NCBI RefSeq assembly: GCF_003252795.1
Contig: NZ_QEPQ01000003.1
Span: 62,001 to 126,000, forward strand
DNA: 64,000 bases
Reading direction: 5' to 3'
From: Haemophilus parainfluenzae
GTDB taxonomy: Bacteria; Pseudomonadota; Gammaproteobacteria; Enterobacterales; Pasteurellaceae
The notes beneath the pieces are model-generated. The model ran no database searches and was not told the origin of the DNA. It saw only the letters and a list, made by a program, of their open reading frames with translations. A program made the position numbers and the translations under genes. This document shows, one piece after another, positions 25,709-34,968 of the stretch. Position 1 is the first letter of the stretch. Each line of letters starts with the position of its first letter.

Positions 25709-27625
25709 TTATTGTTTTCCTGCATTCGTATTTACGGAAAAATACGGTTTCATTTTGTTCAGATCCGGTTGATTTGTTAAAAAGTTATCCGGATAGTAGC
25801 CATAGCTATAAATATGATTTTTTTGTAATAGCGTCATCCAATCAATCAATTCGGATTCAGGAATTGGCTTTTGAGTCCGCCAATTCACCGCTTGGAATTC
25901 AAATAAGACTTTATCTAATGGCGCTTGGGCTTTCACATTTTCAATGAGAGAAGCAAACCATTGATAGGCTTCTTTTTGTGAAATAGGCTGTTCATTTTCC
26001 ATGTATGGCATCGCCATGATGGCAATGGTATCGTAATTGTCGGTGAGCGTTTTTAAGTTTTGTGCCAACCATTCTTCTGCATTTGGATTTGTGATCACTG
26101 ATGCATAAAGATTACGAGCCGTTTTAAGAGAATATGAACCACGCAAGAAATAAGGTTTTAACGCATCGGTGAGTTGATGGGTTAATTGGATTAAATCTTG
26201 TGTTTTTTGTTTTGCTTGTGGGCTAACTATACCTTCAGCATGATCACCTTCTGCGCCCTCAAAATCGGTTAGGAACGCGTCATCGTGGAATAAAATGCCA
26301 TTAAATTTGGCATAGAATGACAAATCGTTATAAATGGATTTAATGATTTCAACATTCTGTTTGTTATAAGGTGAAAGGCGTAAATAAGCCTTTGTTGAAG
26401 GTTTGCCCGTGCGGCTATCAATGACATATTCCGCCTCTTTTACACTTTTGCGTAAATCAAAGGCGAGTACAGGCATCCAAGCGTAGACTTGTACGCCTGC
26501 GCGCGTTTGTAATTGCCAGGCAATTCGGCCAAAAATATCATCTCGTACAGGAAGGTATTTATTTGGGAAATACAAGGCATCCGCTACACCATCCCCATCG
26601 GGATCAGAGAAGGCTTGAAGATAAACTGTCGTCACACCATAGCGATAGATGCGGTCGATTAACTTATCAAGGTTTTTGGCTTGCTGAGCTTTATCCGCAT
26701 CATAGACATAATCTAAATCGACATGCAGTACTCGTTGAATTTGTTTGCTTTCATCAATGCCATCAAGATAGTTTTTAACGGTATTTAGATCGGTTTCTGC
26801 ATTAAGTAATAAGCGTCCAATATGTTTATCGTCAACTTTATTGATGATTTTTTCACCTAATGAGAAATAGTGTGACATTCCTGCTTGTCGTGCAAGTTGC
26901 ACAGCAACATCATTAAATTGTCCATAAGGCCACACCATTACACGTGGTTTCTTACCGATATGATTGACTAACGTTTGAACAGAACGAGTGAAATCAGATT
27001 TCAATCTGTTTTTGTAGGCATCTTCCGTTTCATATTTTCCGTTTTTATATTCAGGTGCAATCACTGAGGGTAATTGACCACCAGATGGGTTGGCATTTAT
27101 ACCGTTATGAAGATTATGAGTATGTGAGGCTACTTCAACGAGCCCACTTTGTTCCATTTCTTTGACTTGCGACCAAGTGGCAAAAACGGAACGATCTAGC
27201 ATTTTATCGGCATAAGCGATTTTTTGATCTGCCGACGTATCTAACCAGCCTGTCACTGGCGCAAAAACAGCAGGGTAGTTATAGGCCTTTAATAGAGGAA
27301 AGACCACGTTATACATGGTTTCATAGCCATCATCGAAGCTTAGCAATACCGCATTATCAGGTAATGTGCCTTTACCATTTTCAGCATCGATAACTTGCTG
27401 CCAACTGATCACGTTGTATCCGTTTTCTTTTAGCCAATTAAAATGTTTAATTAAGGTTTGGGCTGAAATCGTTTGAGGAAAATAATGTTTTTGATTTTCA
27501 GCCGCACTTTCATCTACAACAGAGTGATAAGCTAATACGCCATAACGATCTTGCGCAAAGGCAAAAGCCGAAAAAAGGGAAAGCGTGCAAATAATGATTT
27601 TTGCAAAATGTTTTAGAGATTTCAT
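25709..27625 (-). CDS. pgaB: PgaB, PNAG N-deacetylase
   Basis: A 638-residue periplasmic protein that partly deacetylates PNAG for export. The N-terminal polysaccharide-deacetylase domain has the metal Asp pair in LSFDDGYETMYN (about 113) and the His pair in ASHTHNLH (about 181); the C-terminal half is the GH13-like PgaB domain that binds and cleaves deacetylated polymer. The signal peptide ends AFAFAQ without a lipobox Cys, unlike the E. coli lipoprotein, so it may be soluble in the periplasm. Lies 21 bases after pgaA. Confidence 0.94.
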   Translation of the reverse strand: MKSLKHFAKIIICTLSLFSAFAFAQDRYGVLAYHSVVDESAAENQKHYFPQTISAQTLIKHFNWLKENGYNVISWQQVIDAENGKGTLPDNAVLLSFDDGYETMYNVVFPLLKAYNYPAVFAPVTGWLDTSADQKIAYADKMLDRSVFATWSQVKEMEQSGLVEVASHTHNLHNGINANPSGGQLPSVIAPEYKNGKYETEDAYKNRLKSDFTRSVQTLVNHIGKKPRVMVWPYGQFNDVAVQLARQAGMSHYFSLGEKIINKVDDKHIGRLLLNAETDLNTVKNYLDGIDESKQIQRVLHVDLDYVYDADKAQQAKNLDKLIDRIYRYGVTTVYLQAFSDPDGDGVADALYFPNKYLPVRDDIFGRIAWQLQTRAGVQVYAWMPVLAFDLRKSVKEAEYVIDSRTGKPSTKAYLRLSPYNKQNVEIIKSIYNDLSFYAKFNGILFHDDAFLTDFEGAEGDHAEGIVSPQAKQKTQDLIQLTHQLTDALKPYFLRGSYSLKTARNLYASVITNPNAEEWLAQNLKTLTDNYDTIAIMAMPYMENEQPISQKEAYQWFASLIENVKAQAPLDKVLFEFQAVNWRTQKPIPESELIDWMTLLQKNHIYSYGYYPDNFLTNQPDLNKMKPYFSVNTNAGKQ

Positions 27626-27646
27626 AAAGTTATACCGTTTAAGTAT

Positions 27647-30064
27647 TTAATAATAAATAGAGAAATTTAAATTTCCGAAATTGTTAAATTCAGCATTGCC
27701 ATCGTAAATATTCTTTTTACGGCCAATTTCATAAGACACGCCAAATTTTTTACCCACTCGCCATTGGTGTCCGTAGCTAATCGACCACATTTTTTCTCGA
27801 CTGAGTTCTGCCTGTTTATAGGCACCCACACTGGCTTTCAGATGGTGATTTAAGATCAAGCCATAATTAAGTGGTTGGTAGTAACTTAAATCCGCACCGA
27901 ATTCCAAGCTTGTCGCTTTTGATGGGTTGTAATATTCAGCAGAATCAATGGTTTTGTTTTTGCTGTAATCGACTCTGAAATTGTTGGTTAGCGTCCAACG
28001 GTCATGTTTGAATGTATTGAGATTCAACCAGAAATTGGCTTCTTTTCTTAAGTTGCCGTCATCAAATTTCATGACGCCACCACCTAGTCCGGCTTGGAAA
28101 ATATCGGAATAGGAATACGTGGTAGAGAAACCAATATCTTTGGTATACACACCTTTATTAATGGCTTTAACTGGGGTGCCACTACCATTAATATTGGCGT
28201 TTAAATTAAATGACCAATGTTGGTTGAGGGTATAATTTGCCTCTGTAGAGAAATAGGCTTTATCATTAAGCTTAATGCCTTTCCCGCCTTCCATTTTCAA
28301 TTGGAGCGGATAGAAATTGAGCTCTGTTCCCACACCAATTCGGCGAGAAATGAGGCTTTCTTTATCATAAGGGGAGCGTGTTTCTAAGTAATGAACGTAG
28401 AGATCGTGACCATTTGCTGTTTTCGGTGTGTAAATCGCATAATCTTGACTACTTTCATTGCTATAACTTATTGGTGAAGTGCGATGCTGTATGCCGACGC
28501 TCCCTACAATTTTGCCAGAACGCACTTGTTCATAATGCTTAATAAGGGATTGCGCTGACTGACGTTGTTCTTCATTCATTGCATCAATCGTTTTTGAAAC
28601 TGTTGGTAAATCATTTTGACTTAAGGCAGTCTCAGCCAGGTTATTACGAGCTTCTTGCTGATCATTTTTTCTCAAAAAATAACCGGCTTTTTCCGCCCAT
28701 AATTTAGCATCATCATAATTGCCGCGATTTCGCTCAAGTTCCGCTTTTTGCAACATCACCCATGGATCACCAGGCGTTTTGTTAAATAGGCGATCATCTA
28801 TAAGTTGCTGAGCTAATTTGCTGTTACCACGCCATAAAGCTAAACGTGCCAAACCAAAATAGCGAGAATCGTAGCCTGGATTCAGAATTTTTGATGTTCG
28901 GGTATAGTCATTGATATAAACATTTGAATTCATACGCTCTAAATATTGTTGAGCCAATTCAAATTTGCCCGCATCGCTTGCGGTCAGAGAGAGTTTATGA
29001 AGTAAACCATCACTCACAGCGAGTTTATTGTTTGAGTATTGTTGTTCAATTGATTGATAAATCGCTAATGCTTTGTGTGGTGAGCCTTTTGCTGCCCAAT
29101 AATCACCAAAGGCTTCTTCTAAATACGCGGGCACATTAGGTTGAGCCTGTAATGTATTGAAGTCGTCTTCTATTTCATAAAATTTATTCAATCGGACACC
29201 CATCACAAAATGATCTTGCAATGCTTGTTGATACAAAGGATGTTCAGGGTTAATTTTAGCCAAAAGTGCGGTCAATTCTTCAAATGATTTTTCTTGCTGT
29301 GCAGGCGTTGTCGCATTTTTTGAGGAGGTAATCGTCTTACCATGCTCAAACCACATCATGTCTTTTTGATTGAATTGATCTGGATAGGCTTTTTGTAGTT
29401 TCTCTTGTAATGGCAGAAGGTTGTATTTTGATGCTAAACGATACAACTCTCTCATTAAGGTGATATTTTTCGGATTTTGTTCTAACTGACGTTGCCAACG
29501 GCCAAGTTTAGCCATATCGGGTTCAGTGAAATCAAGCAAATAACTCTCAGCATCAAGATAGGCATTATCTTGTCCAAAACGTTTTTTATAAACACTCAGT
29601 GCATTTTTTGCCGCATTGTAGTTTTTGGTTTCTGTGAAAGCTAATGCGCCACCAAGCCAGCCATTTGGATTATCAGGGTATTGCTTTTGCAATTGGGAAT
29701 AGAATGCAACGGCACGATCGTATTGTTTTTCATTTCGAGCGGCTTTGCCTAAATTTTCGAGTTCATTTTGGGAAAATTGCGCTGGTGCGCAGCTTTCGCA
29801 AAGTGAAAGTGCTTTAGCAGATTGATTCGTCCTCAGATAGAGTGTCATTAAATCATCGCGCACTTTTACATCGTGAGTCCTCTTAAATAAGGATTCAAGT
29901 TTGGGAATAGCTTGATTTAATTGGGTATCTCCTTGACGGGAGAAAATGATGATATTTTCTCGTTCGGTATCAATAGAGGAATTTTGGGCATAGGCAACCT
30001 GTACTACTGAGGTACTGACACCTACTAATAGCATTGCCTTAAAGACATGGGCTAGAGATTTCAT
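27647..30064 (-). CDS. pgaA: PgaA, PNAG outer-membrane export porin
   Basis: An 805-residue exported protein, close to the E. coli length. After a signal peptide (cut near VAYAQ, about 26) come tetratricopeptide helices over about 40-510, which capture the polymer in the periplasm, and a C-terminal beta-barrel (about 515-805) with alternating strands ending in FNNFGNLNFSIYY. First gene of pgaABCD. The ribosome site is poor, so translation may be limiting. The leader contains a 27-bp palindrome and a C8 tract. Haemophilus and Aggregatibacter relatives use this polysaccharide in biofilms. Confidence 0.94.
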   Translation of the reverse strand: MKSLAHVFKAMLLVGVSTSVVQVAYAQNSSIDTERENIIIFSRQGDTQLNQAIPKLESLFKRTHDVKVRDDLMTLYLRTNQSAKALSLCESCAPAQFSQNELENLGKAARNEKQYDRAVAFYSQLQKQYPDNPNGWLGGALAFTETKNYNAAKNALSVYKKRFGQDNAYLDAESYLLDFTEPDMAKLGRWQRQLEQNPKNITLMRELYRLASKYNLLPLQEKLQKAYPDQFNQKDMMWFEHGKTITSSKNATTPAQQEKSFEELTALLAKINPEHPLYQQALQDHFVMGVRLNKFYEIEDDFNTLQAQPNVPAYLEEAFGDYWAAKGSPHKALAIYQSIEQQYSNNKLAVSDGLLHKLSLTASDAGKFELAQQYLERMNSNVYINDYTRTSKILNPGYDSRYFGLARLALWRGNSKLAQQLIDDRLFNKTPGDPWVMLQKAELERNRGNYDDAKLWAEKAGYFLRKNDQQEARNNLAETALSQNDLPTVSKTIDAMNEEQRQSAQSLIKHYEQVRSGKIVGSVGIQHRTSPISYSNESSQDYAIYTPKTANGHDLYVHYLETRSPYDKESLISRRIGVGTELNFYPLQLKMEGGKGIKLNDKAYFSTEANYTLNQHWSFNLNANINGSGTPVKAINKGVYTKDIGFSTTYSYSDIFQAGLGGGVMKFDDGNLRKEANFWLNLNTFKHDRWTLTNNFRVDYSKNKTIDSAEYYNPSKATSLEFGADLSYYQPLNYGLILNHHLKASVGAYKQAELSREKMWSISYGHQWRVGKKFGVSYEIGRKKNIYDGNAEFNNFGNLNFSIYY

Positions 30065-30137
30065 TTTTTAGTTCTACTATATTAATAATAATTATCTAGT
30101 ACTTCGTTATTTCAGACAGTGTAAAGAAGTGTAAGTT

Positions 30138-30164
30138 TTGCAAAGAGGTCCGACCTCTTTGCAA
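30138..30164. repeat. 27-bp palindrome upstream of pgaA
   Basis: Perfect inverted repeat TTGCAAAGAGGTC (30138-30150) and GACCTCTTTGCAA (30152-30164) around a single C. It is 74 bases before the pgaA ATG and is not followed by a T run in either direction. A repressor operator is likelier than a hairpin, since the centre is too tight for a loop. Confidence 0.6.
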
Positions 30165-30186
30165 GCGATGGAAAATATTAATTATG

Positions 30187-30194
30187 TATAAATG
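30187..30194. repeat. G8/C8 homopolymer upstream of pgaA
   Basis: Eight G on the plus strand (C8 on the pga coding strand) about 123 bases before the pgaA start, between the palindrome and the fec terminator. Homopolymers of this kind mediate slipped-strand phase variation in Haemophilus. Confidence 0.7.
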
Positions 30195-30199
30195 GAGGG

Positions 30200-30245
30200 G
30201 GGGGATAAAAAAATAGGCGTTCTAGTAAAATAAAACACCTATTTT
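30200..30245 (-). terminator. Terminator after fecE
   Basis: Read on the minus strand, AAAATAGGTGTT and AACGCCTATTTT pair with one G-U and are followed by T. It lies 24 bases past the fecE stop and separates the fec operon from the pga leader. Confidence 0.75.
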
Positions 30246-30268
30246 ATATTTAGAGAAGTGATTGAACG

Positions 30269-31036
30269 TTATTTCAAAATAAACATCGGTGTGTTACTGA
30301 TAGGATCACGATGAATGATGACATCCAAATCAAACACATCCTTAAGTAACTCTTCGGTCATGACCTCATCAGGTGTGCCTTGTGCCATTACGGCACCTTT
30401 TTTCATGACGATTAAGTGATCGCAATAGCGGCAGGCTTGGTTGAGGTCATGTAACACTGTAATTACGGTTTTGCCGTTTTGTTGCATTTGTCGCATCATG
30501 CCCATGAGTTCTGCTTGGCGGTTTAAATCCAGATAAGTGGTAGGCTCATCAAGTAGCACTAATTCAGCATCTTGCGCAAGTGTCATGGCTAAAAATACCC
30601 GTTGTTGCTGACCACCAGATAAATCGGAAACCAACTGTTCGGCGAGTTCGGCAGTTTGTGTTTGCGCCATCGCCCAAGTGACCAATTCTTCATCTTTTTG
30701 ACTGAGTTTACCCCATAGATTTAAGTAAGGCGAACGCCCGTAAGCGATCAATTCGCGCACTTTTATCCCTTCAGGTACCAAGTGTTGCTGCGGGAGAAAA
30801 GCCAATTCTTGGGCATATTCTTTAGGGCTTTTTTGCCAAATGTCCTTGCCTTTATGGGTGATTGAGCCTTGCTTCGGTTTAAGCAGGCGAGCCACCGCTT
30901 TTAATGTGGTGGACTTACAGCAACCATTTGGGCCGATTAACGCAATCACTTTATTTTTCGGGAATTTTAGCGACAGATTTTTAACCACGAGTTTATCTTG
31001 ATAACCTAAAGATAAATTATTGATTTCAATGCTCAT
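30269..31036 (-). CDS. fecE: Iron-siderophore/dicitrate ABC transporter ATPase (FecE-like), altered Walker A
   Basis: A 255-residue ABC ATPase of the FecE/FepC type. The signature LSGGQQQRVFLAM (about 138) and Walker B VLLDEPTTYLD (about 159) are normal, and HDLNQACRYCDHL carries the switch His. The Walker A reads GPNGCCKSTT: the Gly just before the Lys is Cys, from codon TGT where GGT is expected. This Gly is nearly invariant, so ATP binding may be impaired, or the base may be an error. The start overlaps fecD by one base. It should pair with the two permeases upstream. Confidence 0.85.
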   Translation of the reverse strand: MSIEINNLSLGYQDKLVVKNLSLKFPKNKVIALIGPNGCCKSTTLKAVARLLKPKQGSITHKGKDIWQKSPKEYAQELAFLPQQHLVPEGIKVRELIAYGRSPYLNLWGKLSQKDEELVTWAMAQTQTAELAEQLVSDLSGGQQQRVFLAMTLAQDAELVLLDEPTTYLDLNRQAELMGMMRQMQQNGKTVITVLHDLNQACRYCDHLIVMKKGAVMAQGTPDEVMTEELLKDVFDLDVIIHRDPISNTPMFILK

Positions 31037-32019
31037 TATTTAGTTCTCATCAATAAGTAGAAGAAATATGGCGCACCGATAATCGCGGTCAGAATACCCG
31101 CTGGTAGTTCAGTTGGTGGGTCAATCACCCGCGCCAAAATATCCGAAAGTTGTAATAAGAGGGCGCCAATAATCAAGGCCGCCGGTAATAGGGTGCGATG
31201 TCTGCCGCCGACTAAACGACGGGCAAGATGCGGCGCAACCAAGCCTAAAAAGGCAATCGGACCACAAATTGCTACGGCCGTAGTGGAAAGGGCGACCGCT
31301 AGCACTAAAACGCTGATTTGCACTTTATTCACAGTCACGCCTAAGGTGGAGGCTTTGTTTTCACCTAAACCAAGGGTGTCGAGATCGCGACAGAAAATAA
31401 ATGGCAAGGGTAGCAACACTACTAACCATGGCAATACCACATTCAAATAAGACCAGCTGCGCCCCCATAGGCTTCCTGTAAGCCATAACATCGCTGTATT
31501 GATCTCGACCGGATTGGTAAGCATCAGATAATGACTAATGGCTGCCCACAATGCGGAAAGTGCGACCCCAATGATTGCCATTTTAATAGGGCGGAAGTTA
31601 AAACCGCACACGATCCATAAAATGACAAAAGAGAGCACTCCACCTAAAAAGGCAAAAATTGGCATCCAGTAAAATGCTAAGTTTGGTAAGAACATCAATA
31701 CCGAAACAGCAACTAACCCTGCCGCATTGTTAATCCCTAAAATATCGGGAGAGGCAAGTGGATTGCGTACTACGCTTTGCACTAACACACCGGAAATCGC
31801 TAAGGCTCCGCCTAATAAAATCGCTAATACCGCACGAGGTAGGCGATATTCCATCAAGGTAAAATAGTTTTTATCGTCAGGCTGAAAGGCCGCCCAAATT
31901 TCCTCAAAAGAAAGCGTATAAGTGCCAAGTCGAATACTCAATCCAAAGAGTAGTACCATCAGACTGAGCGTGACGACATAAAAGCCGATAGCGCGAAAAG
32001 ATACATGAGAAGCTCGCAT
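31036..32019 (-). CDS. fecD: Iron ABC transporter permease (FecD-like)
   Basis: A 327-residue inner-membrane permease of the BtuC/FecCD family with eight to ten membrane segments. The cytoplasmic coupling region GPIAFLGLVAPHLARRLVGG (about 240-260) and RLPRAVLAILLGGALAISGVLVQ (about 59-81) are typical. The closing part, DPPTELPAGILTAIIGAPYFFYLL, is also family-typical. Overlaps its neighbours by one base at each end. Pairs with the FecC-like subunit as a heterodimer. Confidence 0.88.
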   Translation of the reverse strand: MRASHVSFRAIGFYVVTLSLMVLLFGLSIRLGTYTLSFEEIWAAFQPDDKNYFTLMEYRLPRAVLAILLGGALAISGVLVQSVVRNPLASPDILGINNAAGLVAVSVLMFLPNLAFYWMPIFAFLGGVLSFVILWIVCGFNFRPIKMAIIGVALSALWAAISHYLMLTNPVEINTAMLWLTGSLWGRSWSYLNVVLPWLVVLLPLPFIFCRDLDTLGLGENKASTLGVTVNKVQISVLVLAVALSTTAVAICGPIAFLGLVAPHLARRLVGGRHRTLLPAALIIGALLLQLSDILARVIDPPTELPAGILTAIIGAPYFFYLLMRTK

Positions 32020-33008
32020 TAGTGTCTTCCTCTGGCAAATAATACAAAGACTGGGGCACCGATTAAGGCAAGCACCGCACCAGCAGGCACTTCGCTAGGG
32101 AAGTTCACCGCACGGGCAATGGTATCTGCAGCGAGCATTAAAATTGCGCCGAGTAACATTGCCATAGGGAGCGATTTTCGCAAGTCATAACCAATCCAAT
32201 AGCGGGCAAGGTGGGGCACGAGTAAGCCAATAAAGGCCACAGGGCCAGCAACACTCACGCTTGAGCCCACAATCAATAACGCCATGATGTTAGCGTACCA
32301 ACGTAAACGGAAGAGATTGATACCTAGCGAACGCGCGGATTCATCACTTAAATTGAGTAAATTCAAACGACTGGCAAAAAGCAGGCAGAAAAGTGCGGTC
32401 AAAATAAAGAACGGAAATAACGTCAATAATTCATTCCAACGGGCATGTGCAATGCCGCCAGCTAGCCAGCTCATAATACCGAAGGCATGATCTTCCGCGA
32501 TAATGAGCACCAATTTCGTGAGCGCGGCACAAAGTAGTGATACGGCAATCCCCGCTAAAATCACTCGGCTACGATCTCCACTATTATCTTTCCATCCGTT
32601 GCTGATCAGCATCACCACAAACCAACTCAGACCGCCGCCGATACTAGCCACTAAGGCAATGCTATAACCAGAAAGAATCAAGGGGCTAAACGCACTGGCG
32701 GTTACCATGGCAAGACTAGCTCCAGAGTTCACGCTGAGTAGCGTAGGTGAAGCAAGCGGGTTGCGCGTAATGGTTTGTAACAACGCCCCCGCCACCGCAA
32801 GATTGGCACCTAAAATCATGCCAACTAATGCGCGCGGTAGGCGTAAATCGGTTACCGTAATTTTGGCAATTTCATCGCCATCGGGGAGGAACGCTTGTAA
32901 CGCTGCAAGCGGTCGAATTTCGATGGGATAATACAAAAACAGGCTTCCCCATAATAGGAAAGCCAGAATGATAAGGGGAAGTCCCCAACGGAAAGCAGAC
33001 TTCATCAT
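32019..33008 (-). CDS. fecC: Iron ABC transporter permease (FecC-like)
   Basis: A 329-residue BtuC/FecCD-family permease, partner of the FecD-like subunit. It shows the same family landmarks: LRLPRALVGMILGANLAVAG (about 55-74), a coupling helix in GPVAFIGLLVPHLARYWIG (about 253) and the ending VPAGAVLALIGAPVFVLF. Eight to ten hydrophobic segments are visible. It overlaps fecB and fecD by one base, so the four subunits are produced together. One USS is present at about 32391. Confidence 0.88.
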   Translation of the reverse strand: MMKSAFRWGLPLIILAFLLWGSLFLYYPIEIRPLAALQAFLPDGDEIAKITVTDLRLPRALVGMILGANLAVAGALLQTITRNPLASPTLLSVNSGASLAMVTASAFSPLILSGYSIALVASIGGGLSWFVVMLISNGWKDNSGDRSRVILAGIAVSLLCAALTKLVLIIAEDHAFGIMSWLAGGIAHARWNELLTLFPFFILTALFCLLFASRLNLLNLSDESARSLGINLFRLRWYANIMALLIVGSSVSVAGPVAFIGLLVPHLARYWIGYDLRKSLPMAMLLGAILMLAADTIARAVNFPSEVPAGAVLALIGAPVFVLFARGRH

Positions 33009-33898
33009 TATTTTTGCTTCACGAAATCTTCAATTTGTTTTGCCATAATTTTGCTTGCTTCTAAACCGCGACCACGCGCCCACATGTCGGAGTCAACACT
33101 GTAAACATGGTTCGCTTTGACCGCAGGAATGGCTTTCCAAAGTGGCTCAGCTTCCCATTTGCGCGCAATACTTTCATCACGATAATGGGCAATGAACAAG
33201 TATTCCGGTTTTTCCATTACTAATTGTTCAAGGTTGATTTCTACGAAAGCTTGATCGCTATTGAGTTTAGTTGGCGCAAAACCTAATGTCGTTAAGAAAC
33301 TACCCACATAGCCATTGTCATTTTGGATATTAAATTTATCTTCTCGGGAAGTACCAAATGAGGCTTTTTTGCCTTGTACACCTAAATTTTTTGCGATGTT
33401 GGCAATGTAATCATTATGTTCATTGATCTTCGCTTTCATTTCAGCGCTTTTACCGACTAAATCACCAATTTTCTGCGCAGTTTCAAGATTTTCTTGGTAG
33501 CTTTCATGACGGGAATCAAACATCACCGTTGGCGCAATTTTTTTCAATTCTTCAAATACTGCAGTATGGCGAGATGGATCAGCAATAATTAAATCGGGTT
33601 TGAGAGAAGCAATCACTTCAAGACTCGGTTGAGAACGCGTGCCAACGGATTGCCATGCAGCAATTTTTTCGCGCACTTGCGGCAAAATACGATCGATTTT
33701 GTTGTCGTCAGCCACACCTACTGGGCTTACACCGACTTGGGCTAAAGCATCCACAAAAGAATATTCCAATACCACAACACGGCTTGGGGTTTTATCAAGG
33801 GTAAATTCACCTTTCGCATCTTTAACCGTCACGGCGCTAGCGAATGCGGATACCATTAATAATGCGGAAGCTAAAGTAGTTTTGAATAATTTTTTCAT
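33008..33898 (-). CDS. fecB: Iron(III) dicitrate/siderophore-binding periplasmic protein (FecB-like)
   Basis: A 296-residue substrate-binding protein with a signal peptide (cut after FASA, about 22). It aligns well with E. coli FecB by eye: GEFTLDKTPSRVVVLE, GVADDNKIDRILPQV, SVGTRSQPSLE and LKPDLIIADPSRH (about 104). The ligand may be ferric dicitrate or another Fe(III) chelate; no TonB receptor or FecIR pair lies nearby to decide. First gene of fecBCDE, with a TATAAT -10 box and a Fur-like site upstream, so repression by iron is likely. Confidence 0.88.
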   Translation of the reverse strand: MKKLFKTTLASALLMVSAFASAVTVKDAKGEFTLDKTPSRVVVLEYSFVDALAQVGVSPVGVADDNKIDRILPQVREKIAAWQSVGTRSQPSLEVIASLKPDLIIADPSRHTAVFEELKKIAPTVMFDSRHESYQENLETAQKIGDLVGKSAEMKAKINEHNDYIANIAKNLGVQGKKASFGTSREDKFNIQNDNGYVGSFLTTLGFAPTKLNSDQAFVEINLEQLVMEKPEYLFIAHYRDESIARKWEAEPLWKAIPAVKANHVYSVDSDMWARGRGLEASKIMAKQIEDFVKQK

Positions 33899-33928
33899 GT
33901 TGTGTCCTCAATAATAAAAAGCATTTGG

Positions 33929-33966
33929 ATTATACACTCAAACAATGTTATTGAGAATAGTTATAT
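33929..33966 (-). promoter_or_regulatory. fecB promoter with Fur-like box
   Basis: On the minus strand TATAAT (plus 33929-33934) forms a perfect -10 box. Upstream, AACTATTCTCAATAACATT (plus about 33943-33962) resembles a Fur box and would cover the -35 region. Iron repression of an iron transporter is expected; binding itself is inferred. Confidence 0.55.
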
Positions 33967-33989
33967 TCTAGCTATTTGGTCGGATTTCT

Positions 33990-34856
33990 CTATTTTGCCC
34001 GCATTCTGGCAAGTAAACTGACGGCAATAATAATGACTAATGAACCAATCCAGAAATTTAGGCTTGGTACGTTATCCCAGAAGAACCAGTCACAGATGCT
34101 GGAGAAAATCACGCCAGTAAAAGCAAAAGGCGTGATGACATTGGCAGGGGCGTATTTAAAGGCGCGAGTGAGTAATAATTGGAAAATAAGACCAAATCCG
34201 CCCACTAAAAGCAGTAATGTGAATCCATGTAGTGTTGGTATTTCCCATTGAGTAATAAAAAAGAGTGGCAATAAAATCGAGCCTAATAAGTGGAAGTAAA
34301 ACACGATATTTTTAGGTGAGTTGTGTTTATTGAGCTCTTGTAAGCTGATAAATGCCATGGCCGCCAATACTGCAGCACCTAACGCATAGCCTACATGGAT
34401 AGGGTTGATATTCATTGAACCGTTGGTCAGCATAATGATGGATACACCGATAAACCCCATAAAACTGCAAGCTAATACTTTTAATGGCGTTCTGACTTTA
34501 AAGAAAAACAGCAATAAAGGCACAAAAAGTGCGGACGTATTCATCAATAAAATCGCAATAGAAATCGGCAAATATTTAATGGCGTAGAAGGTTAGCAACA
34601 TACTGGCAATGCCGGCTAGATTACGCAAAATGAGAAACTTCCATTGCGACATATCGACTTTGAAATCTCCATCTTTAATTAAAAAGGGCAAGAGAAAAAC
34701 AAAACCAATAAAGAAGCGGGAAAATAAAATTTCACTGGACGGTAATTCATCAGAGGCGTATTTTACAAATACACCCATTAAGGCAATGCTGATGTAAGCT
34801 AACACCATACAAACAACAGCTTTTTGATAATTATTGCGGAGATGTATGTTTGGCAT
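33990..34856 (-). CDS. DMT/EamA-family permease
   Basis: A 288-residue membrane protein with ten segments in two EamA repeats. Landmarks are MVLAYISIALMGVFVKYASDELPSSEILF-type first helices and the second-repeat ALGAAVLAAMAFISLQELN. ATG at 34856 is chosen because AAGGAA lies 6 bases upstream; a TTG further up is rejected. It lies 91 bases upstream of fecB on the same strand but fecB has its own promoter. The substrate is unknown; relatives export amino acids, purines or S-adenosylmethionine. Confidence 0.82.
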   Translation of the reverse strand: MPNIHLRNNYQKAVVCMVLAYISIALMGVFVKYASDELPSSEILFSRFFIGFVFLLPFLIKDGDFKVDMSQWKFLILRNLAGIASMLLTFYAIKYLPISIAILLMNTSALFVPLLLFFFKVRTPLKVLACSFMGFIGVSIIMLTNGSMNINPIHVGYALGAAVLAAMAFISLQELNKHNSPKNIVFYFHLLGSILLPLFFITQWEIPTLHGFTLLLLVGGFGLIFQLLLTRAFKYAPANVITPFAFTGVIFSSICDWFFWDNVPSLNFWIGSLVIIIAVSLLARMRAK

Positions 34857-34898
34857 AAAGGTTCCTTGCACAAAGTGCGGTAAAAAATTGCCTTATTT

Positions 34899-34928
34899 TG
34901 TAAGAAAATGGGCTTGTCTTCGTCTAAT
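34899..34928 (+). promoter_or_regulatory. Candidate ECF-sigma promoter of msrAB
   Basis: TGTAAG (34899-34904), 16 bases, CGTCTAAT (34921-34928), about 40 bases before the msrAB ATG. A CGTC-type -10 with a 16-base spacer is usual for extracytoplasmic-function sigma factors, which are known to control msrAB in Neisseria and H. influenzae. A TATAAT at 34952-34957 is an alternative but leaves too little leader. Confidence 0.45.
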
Positions 34929-34968
34929 GAAATGCAAGCTGAAGATTTTTCTATAATAAGGAAAGAAA

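Noticed and set aside
30138-30164. The 27-bp palindrome as a terminator of the fec operon
   Set aside because: A single-base centre cannot form a good loop without loss of pairs, no T run follows, and a better fec terminator lies at 30200-30245.
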